Assembly (NCBI GenBank): GCA_029959615.1
Contig: JASCOD010000008.1
Span: 233,795-297,794 of the forward strand
Direction of reading: 5' to 3'
DNA from: Flavobacteriaceae bacterium PS02338
GTDB lineage: Bacteria; Bacteroidota; Bacteroidia; Sphingobacteriales; Sphingobacteriaceae
Length of the DNA stretch: 64,000 bases
In this document: piece by piece, positions 42,347-51,440 of the stretch
Layout: every line of letters begins with the position of its first letter
Numbering within the stretch: the first letter of the stretch is position 1
Position numbers and translations under genes: made by a program
The notes under the pieces: generated by a model
Told to the model about the DNA's origin: nothing
What the model saw: the letters and a program-made list of their open reading frames with translations, nothing else
Databases searched by the model: none

Positions 42347-44353
42347 TTAAAATTTCCAACTCACATAGGTCGTCATGCGGTTGTTATTGGTCTTAGGATC
42401 GAAAATATACCTAAGGCCTAAAGCAGGACCAACGCGTACCAAGCCTAGCTGAACATCGGCGAAGAAAGAAGCCCTAATTTCCGAGAAGCTATCTTTGATT
42501 TCATCCATCGCTCTATTTAAATCTACATCTGTTACCGTGCCGGAAGCATTCTGTGTTCTGAGTTTGTAACGTAGTTCGCTGGATGTTCTATTGTACATAT
42601 CTATAGCGACCAGTGCACCAGCACCAACGCCTACATATTTATGTAGGTTGTAGCGCATTTGTAATGGAACCGCATTGATGGTAGCAACCTTGGTGGTTTT
42701 GTAAAGCTGTTTATCCATAATTTGGTAGGCTGTGTTATTAATCACGGTATCCTTTCTCACTTCTGTTCCTATTGGAACTTGATAGGTTCTCTCATTAAAA
42801 GAATTGTAATATAGCTCTACCTGCCAATAATAACGATGGGAAGCATAAGGCGATAAGCTGGCACCTAAAACTATATTTTTCTGGTTCAAGTAATTGTTGT
42901 TGTTCGTCTCAAATGGAAAGCCATAGCCTATAATGATACCTGGTGAAAGCCCCATTTTAAATCTTCCTGCAGCTCTATTGGTGTAGATAGGTTCGTTTTT
43001 ATCGAAAACAATGGCTGCGCCACTTTTGATAGGTAGTTTTGGAGGTTTTTCTTTAAATCTAATTTTGTATTCGACAAAGCCCTGCGTAGAATCTGCATCG
43101 TTAACGCCTTTCTGCTGCATGCCCGGTAGATAAATGTTGGTAAACACAAAATGAACGCTGTCGGCACTAAAGAACGTTTTCATGCAACTTTGGCTGGCAT
43201 AGGCAGAGTCGCAGCTTGCTACTTCGGGTTTTGTTTTTATTATTTTTAAGGTAGATGGATCGAAAACCTCGGATAGGTTTACACCTACATCAATTTTTTT
43301 TGCTGGACCTTTGCCAGTATTTTGGAACCGAACTTTATAAGTCAATTCCCTGTTTTTCCCAGTAAGTCTATAATTCATCCTGCTTTTGCGCAGCACCATT
43401 TTGTTGGGATCGTGAGAGGCTACGATTTGCAGTTCGAGGTTAAAAAACTCAGTTTCTACTAAAGGGTTATCGGGTATGAAGGCGCCAGATATACGAACCA
43501 CCGCATTGGTGTCCTTCAACATTTCTGGTGTAGTTTTAAAATGCATGAAAACAAAGCGTTCTTCATTTTGTGCTAAGTTCTCAAACTTCCAGCTTTGCTG
43601 GCTTCTAAAGGCTTTTGCTTGATCTTTGAGTAGCACTTTTTCGCTGGCAGATAAGTTTAAGTTGTTTTCTAAAGAAGCGTAGTAAGTAGGTTCCTGATTT
43701 TTCCTATTTAAAAAAGCAGTATTGAGTAAAGGCTTTAAATCTGTTTTCTTCTCGTTGTGGTAGGTTCTCGCAGCAGTCAATTCAAAATTGTTATTGCTAA
43801 ACTCTACGTCGTTATATAAAATGGCGATGGTTCCGTTTAAGTTTTGTTGACCATTTTCTAATTTATTCCGATAGCCAAAAACCAGCATCATATCATCTCC
43901 AGGCTTAGGCATGCAATTGGTTTTCATTTCTATATTGCCACCCATTTTAAACAGATTGTAACCGCCATTTGCAGCGAGCATTGGCTTGACAACAGCTGGT
44001 TTAGGTAATACTGGTGGCCTAACAATAGGTTTCGGTCGGGTTGGGGGACGCTTACCATCATCATAGTTGTTGGTGGCAAAGAGACGTACCATGATCGAAT
44101 CATACCTGGTATAAACATGGGATGGACTTTCCTCAAAACTGAAACCACCATCTCCAAATTCCCAAAAATACGTGTAAAATGGTGCTGGAGCTCCTGCGAT
44201 TGCTCTTAAAGGGCGTAGCTCGCTCGTAAATTTAGTAACACCATTTGCTGTTTGATGATGGATAATAGCTGGAACAGTATCACTAGGTAAAACTTGAGCG
44301 TTTAATGCCGTACAGAAAAGACAAAGCAATATGGAGGATAACAATTTGGTCAT
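42347..44353 (-). CDS. PKD-domain protein with C-terminal beta-barrel region
   Basis: A 668-residue secreted protein: signal peptide ending in ALNAQ, a PKD domain (TYFWEFGDGGFSFEESPSHVY, about residues 60-90), a Pro-rich linker, a DUF11/DUF7619-like beta domain (LTYKVRFQNTGKGPAKKIDV, about 340-360), and a C-terminal outer-membrane barrel region with QVELYYNSF and a final YVSWKF. Probably anchored in the outer membrane with its PKD part in the periplasm or outside. It precedes the CHAT gene on the same strand with 128 bases between, so the two may be co-expressed. Its exact role is unknown. Confidence 0.7.
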   Translation of the reverse strand: MTKLLSSILLCLFCTALNAQVLPSDTVPAIIHHQTANGVTKFTSELRPLRAIAGAPAPFYTYFWEFGDGGFSFEESPSHVYTRYDSIMVRLFATNNYDDGKRPPTRPKPIVRPPVLPKPAVVKPMLAANGGYNLFKMGGNIEMKTNCMPKPGDDMMLVFGYRNKLENGQQNLNGTIAILYNDVEFSNNNFELTAARTYHNEKKTDLKPLLNTAFLNRKNQEPTYYASLENNLNLSASEKVLLKDQAKAFRSQQSWKFENLAQNEERFVFMHFKTTPEMLKDTNAVVRISGAFIPDNPLVETEFFNLELQIVASHDPNKMVLRKSRMNYRLTGKNRELTYKVRFQNTGKGPAKKIDVGVNLSEVFDPSTLKIIKTKPEVASCDSAYASQSCMKTFFSADSVHFVFTNIYLPGMQQKGVNDADSTQGFVEYKIRFKEKPPKLPIKSGAAIVFDKNEPIYTNRAAGRFKMGLSPGIIIGYGFPFETNNNNYLNQKNIVLGASLSPYASHRYYWQVELYYNSFNERTYQVPIGTEVRKDTVINNTAYQIMDKQLYKTTKVATINAVPLQMRYNLHKYVGVGAGALVAIDMYNRTSSELRYKLRTQNASGTVTDVDLNRAMDEIKDSFSEIRASFFADVQLGLVRVGPALGLRYIFDPKTNNNRMTTYVSWKF

Positions 44354-44734
44354 GGCTAATAAATATAAGGAAATATTCTATCTAATGTATAGCGTTATTT
44401 TTAACTATATAGATTTTCAAAATGGAAAAATTAGATTTTAAGAAATTAATTTCTACGTCAATTAGCTTCATATTTTTCTACTCGTTGTGCGTTTGTGAAA
44501 TTTAGCCACAGATGCACAGATGAAATATTTATCAAAGTTTAAAAAATTGAATGCTTGCAATTAAAATCCATTATTTAATGATAATATTTTTGGTTAAATT
44601 TTATTTAAAAACAATAAAAAATCTGTGTATCTGTGGCTAAATGTACAACAGGTTTTTCTATGTGATTTGTCAAATGATAAAAAGACAAAGCCCAAAATGA
44701 GCTTCGCCTTTGATGTTAACAGATTGGGCTGTCT
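44354..44734. other. Gene-free interval containing a MITE-like element
   Basis: Between the PKD gene and the lipoprotein gene. It holds the 143-base inverted-repeat element at 44500-44642 and, at its right end (44681-44736), a weak hairpin that could end the lipoprotein transcript. No coding frame is convincing. Confidence 0.6.
44500..44642. repeat. MITE-like element with 22-bp terminal inverted repeats
   Basis: ATTTAGCCACAGATGCAC...(44500-44521) and its reverse complement at 44621-44642 differ at one of 22 positions and enclose about 100 bases of AT-rich non-coding DNA. No transposase is inside. Repeats of this TTAGCCACAGAT type are, from memory, dispersed in several bacterial genomes. Confidence 0.75.
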
Positions 44735-45763
44735 TTAATAGGTGTTTAATGAATTAATGACCTGCTGAATACCAGCTTCTGTGGTTTCAGAAAGGGTTAA
44801 CGTAATATTTTGATTTGCGGTGATGGTGGCTTCTTGCTCAGCGTAGTAATACCTGCCGTCTTTGATGCTAAAAGAAATGTATTTCCCTTCTATGCCTATG
44901 GGCATGCTATCTGTGTAGCTTTTTACGCTGTTGGTTCCATCTGGAGTATATATTTGAGCTACTACATTACTTCCCTTAGCGCAAAAGAAAACAAAAGTGC
45001 TACCACTAAGGCCCATCATCGCTGCAAAGCTGCCAGGGTTATTTACAAGGGTAACTTTCGTTGTGGTTTTTGGGTTGGCGTAGGCATAAAAAACATCACA
45101 ATTGATCCAGCCTAAATTTCCCATTTGAAAATTGTAGAAACCATTGATAGCATTGCTTTCGATAGGAATTCCACCAATTGCACCTTGATTCTGATTAGGT
45201 TCTTGCCAAGCCATCTGATTGAAATTGCCAACTTGTTCTACGCCTTCCCAAATTCGCGTGCTGCGAGTGTTGGTTGTAGGGATAGCCATTTGAATATTAA
45301 CTGCTAGTTTTTTGTCTACATTGGCTCCATTAACTGTTGCGTTAAGGAAAATAAAACCATCAGATTCTAATGGTGCGCCACTAATGTGATTGGTGTTGGT
45401 ACCACTAAACACCACTTGGCTGCGTTTCAAAAATTCTCCAGCGGTAATCACCACATTTCCAGTAACCGTTACGCCGTTTAATTTAAAAGCATTAGCCGGA
45501 ATGGTAATTTTTGTGCCGCCCTGTAAGGTAAATGTATTTGATTCGCTAGCATTAATCAACTTCTGTTGTGCCTGTGGACCAAAAATAGCCGTAAATTCTC
45601 TGGCATTACTTGCAGAATTTCCCGATGTTCTATCTTTTTTGCAGGCCTGAAATAAGGCACTGATCATTAAAAGAACTGCAATTACACTTAAGATCCTGGT
45701 GAGTTTATTCGAGAAGTTTCTCTGATAGGTATTTTTAAAGTTTAAAGTTTTCATCACCTTCAT
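44735..45763 (-). CDS. Secreted lipoprotein of unknown function
   Basis: A 342-residue protein with a membrane signal (ILSVIAVLLMISALFQAC) ending in a lipobox Cys followed by KKD, so a lipoprotein. The mature part starts with a segment FTLQGGTKITIPANAFKLNG, a ZU5-like or carboxypeptidase-regulatory type beta domain, and further beta-rich regions. No enzyme motif. It is divergent from the sigma-factor gene, with 260 bases between. Start could also be the ATG three codons in. Confidence 0.65.
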   Translation of the reverse strand: MKVMKTLNFKNTYQRNFSNKLTRILSVIAVLLMISALFQACKKDRTSGNSASNAREFTAIFGPQAQQKLINASESNTFTLQGGTKITIPANAFKLNGVTVTGNVVITAGEFLKRSQVVFSGTNTNHISGAPLESDGFIFLNATVNGANVDKKLAVNIQMAIPTTNTRSTRIWEGVEQVGNFNQMAWQEPNQNQGAIGGIPIESNAINGFYNFQMGNLGWINCDVFYAYANPKTTTKVTLVNNPGSFAAMMGLSGSTFVFFCAKGSNVVAQIYTPDGTNSVKSYTDSMPIGIEGKYISFSIKDGRYYYAEQEATITANQNITLTLSETTEAGIQQVINSLNTY

Positions 45764-46023
45764 TTTTTAGTTAAGCTTACTCTTTTTAAGGCTTTTCAGC
45801 GGGCGCCTTTCAGTAGCATATCAAGCGTAGTCAAAAAATGTTACCTGTCTTTTTTATAAAATTTTGAATTAATAAATGAGAGAATGATTGATTTAGGACT
45901 AGAAAGTAAAAAATGAAATTTTTGTTGATGCCATGTTGTAGTAGCGGCAATTATTTCCAATGAGTGATTAAATCTTTTTCAACTTTCCCTAATAAATTAT
46001 ACTTTTAGAAAAATCAATTATCA

Positions 46024-46587
46024 ATGACCAAAAAAGTACATGAGGACCAACGTTATGTAACTGCGTTACTAAACAACAATGTAGCTTTGGTTAACGAAAT
46101 TTATAAAAAAAGCGCCGGCAAGGTAAAATCCTTTGTACTCTTCAATAATGGCAGCGCAGATGATGCCGCAGATATTTTTCAGGAAGCTTTGGTAGATATC
46201 TATAACCAAGCAAAATATAAGAATTTACAACTTACCTGTCCCTTTGAACCATTCTTGTTGTTGGTGTGTAAGCGTAAGTGGCTTAACGAATTGAAAAAAA
46301 GATCGATAAGCCCGGTAACAAAAAGCGAAGATGATTTATTACATATTGGCGAGGATACATTTGAACAGGCGGAAGTTTTAGCACAGCAGAAAGAACAAGC
46401 CGCTTTATTCTTAAAAGCTTTTGAAAAACTAGGCGAGCGTTGCAAAGAAATCATTAGATGGAGTATGCAGGGCGAAGCACAGGAAAAAGTAGCGGAAACA
46501 CTGGGTGTAACGTATGGTTATTTAAGAAAAAAGAAATCCGAATGTATGGCAAGCTTGGTTAAATTAATCGATAGAAAAAATGACTGA
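46024..46587 (+). CDS. Sigma-70 family (ECF-type) RNA polymerase sigma factor
   Basis: A 187-residue cytoplasmic protein with region 2 (NNGSADDAADIFQEALVDIYNQ, then FLLLVCKRKWLNEL) and region 4 (FEKLGERCKEIIRWSMQGEAQEKVAETLGV, GYLRKKKSECM). It is an ECF-like sigma of the Bacteroidota kind. It overlaps the following anti-sigma-like gene by eight bases, the classic sigma/anti-sigma arrangement. It probably controls the divergent lipoprotein, PKD and CHAT genes (inference). Confidence 0.9.
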   Translation: MTKKVHEDQRYVTALLNNNVALVNEIYKKSAGKVKSFVLFNNGSADDAADIFQEALVDIYNQAKYKNLQLTCPFEPFLLLVCKRKWLNELKKRSISPVTKSEDDLLHIGEDTFEQAEVLAQQKEQAALFLKAFEKLGERCKEIIRWSMQGEAQEKVAETLGVTYGYLRKKKSECMASLVKLIDRKND

Positions 46588-47308
46588 GGACAAAATTTTA
46601 TGGACCGCCCAATATGTGGAGGGAGATTTGAACGAAGCTGAATGCTTGGAGTTCGAAAATCTGTTGACACATGACGAGGAATTAAAGCAATACCTTGCAG
46701 ATTATTACGATATTCATAGCAGTTTGCAAATGGAACTCGCTAATGATGATGGAAGAAATAAGCTGTTGGACACTTTACAAGCATTGAATCAAGAACATTT
46801 TGCTGCCGAGCAACCTAAGGTGGTAAAACTGAGCTCTTATTTAAGATGGGTGTCTAGTGCTGCGGCGGTATTGGTGCTGGGCATATTGATTTGGGCTCCT
46901 TGGAAAGGTGATTTGTACGAACAGTTTAATACAGAACCTCGTATGAATGTTACCGAACGTGGTGCTGAGCAAACTGATTTAGATAAAGCATCGGTTTTAT
47001 TTAACGATAAGAAATACAGCGAAGCTAAAGCTGCTCTGGGGAAACTGAATGCTGCAGACCCTCAAAATGCAATGGTAGCGTATTATTACGGCGTAAGTTT
47101 GATAGAAACCAACGAAGTTGCCAAAGGCAGATTGCTATTAGAAGATTTGTTTAAAGGCGAATCGGTTTATAGATATGATGCAGCTTATGCCATGGCCATG
47201 AGTTATCTAAAAGAAGATCAAAAAACAGATACTAAATTTTGGTTAGAGAAAATACCTGATGGAGCTGTACAATACGAGAAGGCGCAGGAATTATTGAAGA
47301 AGTTATAA
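46580..47308 (+). CDS. Anti-sigma-factor-like TM-TPR protein
   Basis: A 242-residue protein: N-terminal cytoplasmic segment (AQYVEGDLNEAECLEFENLL) of the kind that binds sigma factors, one membrane helix (WVSSAAAVLVLGILIWAPW, about residues 89-107), then a periplasmic TPR-like domain (LFNDKKYSEAKAALGKL, AAYAMAMSYLKEDQKTD). The overlap with the sigma gene argues for a direct partner. Two paralogues lie at 37955 and 38831. The signal sensed is unknown. A terminator follows. Confidence 0.75.
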   Translation: MTEDKILWTAQYVEGDLNEAECLEFENLLTHDEELKQYLADYYDIHSSLQMELANDDGRNKLLDTLQALNQEHFAAEQPKVVKLSSYLRWVSSAAAVLVLGILIWAPWKGDLYEQFNTEPRMNVTERGAEQTDLDKASVLFNDKKYSEAKAALGKLNAADPQNAMVAYYYGVSLIETNEVAKGRLLLEDLFKGESVYRYDAAYAMAMSYLKEDQKTDTKFWLEKIPDGAVQYEKAQELLKKL

Positions 47309-47316
47309 AATATAGC

Positions 47317-47340
47317 AAAGGGTCGATAGACCCTTTTTTA
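47317..47340 (+). terminator. Terminator of the sigma/anti-sigma operon
   Basis: AAAGGGTC/GACCCTTT with a GATA tetraloop, followed by T. Confidence 0.85.
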
Positions 47341-47508
47341 ATGATTGGCGAACGATAGAAGAAACAATTTTTTGATCTTATTTTAGATAATCATTTCTTA
47401 ATCTTATTTTGCATTAAAATGAGTATCGTCACTTTTTTTTGATGGCTATCATCAAGTTAGTTTGACAGATAAAGACTTATGTTTGCCTTATATAAAACTA
47501 ACCCCTAA

Positions 47509-49869
47509 ATGACCGTCCGCTCTAAGCAGCCTATAGAAATTAATTGGTTTATCTTACATCCCAAGTTCACGGCTTCATTTTTCTTTGTACTTCTTATTGC
47601 TATTATCTCTTTAATTGCCCGTCAGCGCTATCTTATCGTAAAAGAAAATAGAGAAAGGGAAATTGACGTGATGTTAGAAAGTGTTGAACTACGTCTAGAT
47701 CAACTCCTTAAAAATAGCCAGAACATTACTTTAACTTTGGCCTTAACCATAGATCAAAATGGCAATCCGAGAAATTTTGAAGAAGTAGCTGCCGAAATTA
47801 TTAAAGGTAACTCTTATTTACAGGCTGTGCAGCTAGTGCCTGATGGTGTAATAAAATACACCTATCCAACAAAAGGTAACGAACAGGCTATTGGTTTAGA
47901 TTTGTTTAAGGTGAGCAAAGCCAATGCTGCGGCCGCAGAAAGAGCAATAGCCTTGCGCAAAATGTATTACCAGGGGCCGGTTAATTTGGTACAGGGAGGG
48001 CAGGGTGTAATTGGTAGGTTGCCAATTTATATCGATAAGAAGTTTTGGGGCTTTTCTGCCGTAGTGATCAAGTTGAACAACCTACTTAAAGCTGCCGGAA
48101 TAGATAATAACAATAATCTCTATTACAAATTTCAATTCTCAAAGGTTGATCCGGTAACAGGTGCAGAGGAATTTTTCTTGCCAGGAAATACCAACTTTAG
48201 AAATACACATAAAACTAAAACCTTTGAAGAAGGTGATTGGAAAATCTATTTAACAGATACCCGTAAAACATATGCCGACTATCAGTTGGGATCTTTAATG
48301 CTTTTTGGGGTTTTGTTATCGATTCTATCAAGTTATCTGTTGCTAAGACTACTTAATAAACAGGCGCAATTGTATGCCACCCTAGATAGGCAAGTTGATA
48401 TGTTACTGGTAGCAGAAAATAAATACAAAACCATTTTTGATAATGCCGCAATAGGAATTGGAAGGGTAGATTCTATTACCGGCGAATTTTTGGAGGCAAA
48501 TGCTTTCTTGTGCAATTTATTAGGCTATACAAGTACCGAGCTTACCCGTAAAAAAATCAAGACCCTTATTCATGGAGAAGATTTGGCTTCAGATGGACGT
48601 AATTTTAAACGCTTGCTAAGCGGAGAAATTCGTCAGTTTTCTTCCGTAAGAAGATATATCAACAAGCAAAAGGAGGTGATTTGGGCTAATGCGATCGTGA
48701 GTCCTTTATGGGATGTGGGAGAAAAACCGAGCAACCACATTATTATCATTGAAGATATTACGCAACAGGTTGCTTATGAAGAAAAGCTGATTGCTTCGCA
48801 AAAACATATTGAAGAACTAGTTAACTCCATTGAAGGAATTGTTTGGGAGGCCTCGGTTCAGGATAATTTCGCTAACACTTTCGTAAGCAGTAAAGTGTAC
48901 GATATCTTAGGCTATACACAAGAAGAGTGGGGTTCTGAGGTAGGCTTCTTCCTTAAAAGTCTGTACCACGAAGATAGGGAAAGGGTAACTACCTATTTGG
49001 ATAAAGAATTGTTTTTAAGGAAACGTCACGAATACGAATACAGAATGGTTGCTAAAGACGGTTCAATTGTTTGGATACGCGATAGTTTAACGGTAGACCC
49101 AGATATTGAAAATCCTGAAAAACTAAGGGGTATCATGATGGATATCACAGCCATTAAGGAAGCTGAAGAAACACTGCATAAATCATACGAGTTGGTGAAC
49201 GAACAAAATAAACGTTTACTTAACTTCTCTTATATCGTTTCCCATAATTTAAGGTCGCACGCTAGTAATATAGATGGTATTAGTGCTTTAATTAATAATG
49301 CAGATACCAACGAGGAGAGAGATGAAATGATTAGGCTACTCCGCAAGGTGGTGTTTAATCTCAATGATACTTTGTACAATCTCAATAACATTGTAAATAT
49401 TCAAACAAGTATCAATTTGGTTAAAGAACCGCTAAACCTGTTGGAATATATCAACAATGCCATTCAAACGCAAGAAGCGCAAATTTTGAATAAGGATGCC
49501 AAAATCATTAACAATGTGCCTAGCGACGTATTCGTATATTTCAATAAAGCTTATTTGGAGAGCATCCTGTTAAATCTGCTTTCAAATGCGTTGCGCTACA
49601 GCCATGCCTTAAGGCAACCAATCATCGAAATGAATTGTGAACCTAGCGGAGCTGGCTATATCTTCAGTATTAGAGATAACGGCGTAGGAATTGATCTTTC
49701 CAAAAATGGCGACAAGCTATTTGGATTGAACCAAACCTTTCATGGCAATAGCGATGCGAGAGGTTTTGGACTCTTCATTACCAAAAATCAGATCGAGGCT
49801 ATGGGCTATCGCATAGAAGTAGAAAGTAAAATAGGAGAAGGTACTATTTTTATTTTGTTCTTTGTTTAA
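47509..49869 (+). CDS. CHASE-PAS sensor histidine kinase
   Basis: A 786-residue inner-membrane kinase: membrane helix (about residues 20-37), periplasmic CHASE-like sensor (about 60-225), second helix (LMLFGVLLSILSSYLLLRLL, about 264-283), two PAS/PAC domains (about 305-555), a dimerisation helix with phosphoacceptor His in YIVSHNLRSHASN (about 578) and a C-terminal ATPase domain with LLSNALRYSH, RDNGVGIDL and DARGFGLFITKNQIEAM. No response-regulator gene is adjacent, so it is an orphan kinase. The ligand cannot be inferred. Confidence 0.88.
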   Translation: MTVRSKQPIEINWFILHPKFTASFFFVLLIAIISLIARQRYLIVKENREREIDVMLESVELRLDQLLKNSQNITLTLALTIDQNGNPRNFEEVAAEIIKGNSYLQAVQLVPDGVIKYTYPTKGNEQAIGLDLFKVSKANAAAAERAIALRKMYYQGPVNLVQGGQGVIGRLPIYIDKKFWGFSAVVIKLNNLLKAAGIDNNNNLYYKFQFSKVDPVTGAEEFFLPGNTNFRNTHKTKTFEEGDWKIYLTDTRKTYADYQLGSLMLFGVLLSILSSYLLLRLLNKQAQLYATLDRQVDMLLVAENKYKTIFDNAAIGIGRVDSITGEFLEANAFLCNLLGYTSTELTRKKIKTLIHGEDLASDGRNFKRLLSGEIRQFSSVRRYINKQKEVIWANAIVSPLWDVGEKPSNHIIIIEDITQQVAYEEKLIASQKHIEELVNSIEGIVWEASVQDNFANTFVSSKVYDILGYTQEEWGSEVGFFLKSLYHEDRERVTTYLDKELFLRKRHEYEYRMVAKDGSIVWIRDSLTVDPDIENPEKLRGIMMDITAIKEAEETLHKSYELVNEQNKRLLNFSYIVSHNLRSHASNIDGISALINNADTNEERDEMIRLLRKVVFNLNDTLYNLNNIVNIQTSINLVKEPLNLLEYINNAIQTQEAQILNKDAKIINNVPSDVFVYFNKAYLESILLNLLSNALRYSHALRQPIIEMNCEPSGAGYIFSIRDNGVGIDLSKNGDKLFGLNQTFHGNSDARGFGLFITKNQIEAMGYRIEVESKIGEGTIFILFFV

Positions 49870-49971
49870 GCCTAGCGCTTGTTAAAACTAAGAGTTTTCA
49901 TAGCGGTGCTGCTGGTTTTGCCTTTAAGCAAATATCTTTTCCTAAATTAACCTGAGTTTTGGGTGTTAACC

Positions 49972-49995
49972 CGTCATTGCGAGGCATGAAGCAAT
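49972..49995. repeat. Single arm of the CGTCATTGCGAGG repeat
   Basis: CGTCATTGCGAGGCATGAAG and AAT, matching the left arm of the palindromes at 29643 and 35248, without a clear right arm. Probably a decayed copy. Confidence 0.65.
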
Positions 49996-50081
49996 GGTGC
50001 GAAAGGTATAGTCTTTAATAATTAAAATATTGTGGTACAGTGAATAATATTCTATAACTCATGTTGAATTAGAACCGAGAA

Positions 50082-51401
50082 ATGAACAAAATTGGAACTG
50101 TTAGAAATGAAATGACAACAAGTAGTCGTATTAAAGCGATTATAGGTGGTTCGGTAGGCAATTTGGTAGAGTGGTACGATTGGTATGCCTATGCGGCTTT
50201 TGCGATCTACTTCTCAGGTTCGTTTTTTCCGCATGGCGATCAAACTGCGCAACTATTAAATACCGCAGGCATTTTCGCTGTAGGTTTTTTGATGAGGCCC
50301 GTAGGCGGTTGGCTATTTGGTACAATTGCCGATAGGTTGGGTCGCAAAAAGGCTATGACCTTATCGGTGTTGCTCATGTCGTTTGGCTCTTTATTGATTG
50401 CGCTTACACCTACTTACGAAATGGTAGGCATAGCTGCCCCAATTATGCTCTTGCTTGCACGTTTATTACAAGGGCTTAGTGTTGGTGGTGAATATGGTGT
50501 TTCGGCTACTTATTTAAGTGAGATGGCTACTGCCGATAAACGAGGATTTTATTCTAGCTTTCAATATGTTACCTTAATAGGAGGACAGCTAACTGCTTTG
50601 GGAATACAATTGGTATTGCAAAAGTTTATCTTAACAGATGCTGAACTTCATGCTTGGGGTTGGCGTATTCCCTTCGTTATTGGGGCAGCGTTATCGGTAA
50701 TTGCTTTGTACTTGCGTTCGAGCTTACATGAGACAGAGCTGTTCCAAAAAAATCACCAACAGTCGTTGCAAGTCCAAAAGAGAAAAGACGGTTCTATTAA
50801 AGAGTTATTGAAACACCCAAAAGCCTTGATTACGGTAGTTGGCTTAACTTTGGGAGGCACACTTGCTTTTTATACTTATACTACCTACATGCAGAAGTTT
50901 CTGGTTAATACGGTTCATTTAACCAAGTACGAGGCAACCCTTATCTCATTTTTGTCCCTATTTATTTTTGCCTGCTTACAGCCATTATTTGGTTTGCTTT
51001 CAGATAGGATTGGTCGTCGACCTTTGTTACTAGGCTTCGGTATTTTAGGTACTTTAGGAACAGTGCCTTTATTGGAAGGACTAAGCCAAGCTACACAACT
51101 TTGGGAAGCATTTGCCTATCTTATTGTGGCCTTGGTTATTGTTTCTGGTTACACGTCTATTAATGCCATAGTGAAGGCAGAATTATTTCCAACCAATATT
51201 AGAGCGCTAGGTGTAGGGCTGCCTTACGCCATTACTGTAGCTGTTTTTGGTGGCTCTGCAGAATATATTGCCTTATGGTTTAAGCAGCAACAGGTAGAAT
51301 CTTATTATTATTGGTACATTACCATATGTATTGCATTTTCGCTCGTGGTGTATGTTTTTATGAAGGATACCAAGCAAACCTCAGCACTGAATAAGGAATG
51401 A
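50082..51401 (+). CDS. MFS metabolite:H+ symporter (KgtP/ProP type)
   Basis: A 439-residue, 12-helix inner-membrane transporter. The opening GGSVGNLVEWYDWYAYAAFAIYF, the loop motif ADRLGRKKAM, the helix-4 motif RLLQGLSVGGEYGVS and the mid-loop LSDRIGRRPLLL are characteristic of the metabolite:H+ symporter family that includes alpha-ketoglutarate and proline/betaine carriers. The substrate is probably a dicarboxylate, not provable here. The first 12 codons before TSSRIKAI may be extra. A terminator shared with the next, convergent gene follows. Confidence 0.87.
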   Translation: MNKIGTVRNEMTTSSRIKAIIGGSVGNLVEWYDWYAYAAFAIYFSGSFFPHGDQTAQLLNTAGIFAVGFLMRPVGGWLFGTIADRLGRKKAMTLSVLLMSFGSLLIALTPTYEMVGIAAPIMLLLARLLQGLSVGGEYGVSATYLSEMATADKRGFYSSFQYVTLIGGQLTALGIQLVLQKFILTDAELHAWGWRIPFVIGAALSVIALYLRSSLHETELFQKNHQQSLQVQKRKDGSIKELLKHPKALITVVGLTLGGTLAFYTYTTYMQKFLVNTVHLTKYEATLISFLSLFIFACLQPLFGLLSDRIGRRPLLLGFGILGTLGTVPLLEGLSQATQLWEAFAYLIVALVIVSGYTSINAIVKAELFPTNIRALGVGLPYAITVAVFGGSAEYIALWFKQQQVESYYYWYITICIAFSLVVYVFMKDTKQTSALNKE

Positions 51402-51411
51402 ACTTAAAATA

Positions 51412-51436
51412 AAAAAGCGGCTCTTGGCCGCTTTTT
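51412..51436 (+). terminator. Bidirectional terminator
   Basis: AAAAAGCGGC/GCCGCTTTTT with a five-base loop between two convergent genes; A-run and T-run serve both strands. Confidence 0.88.
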
Positions 51437-51440
51437 CTAT

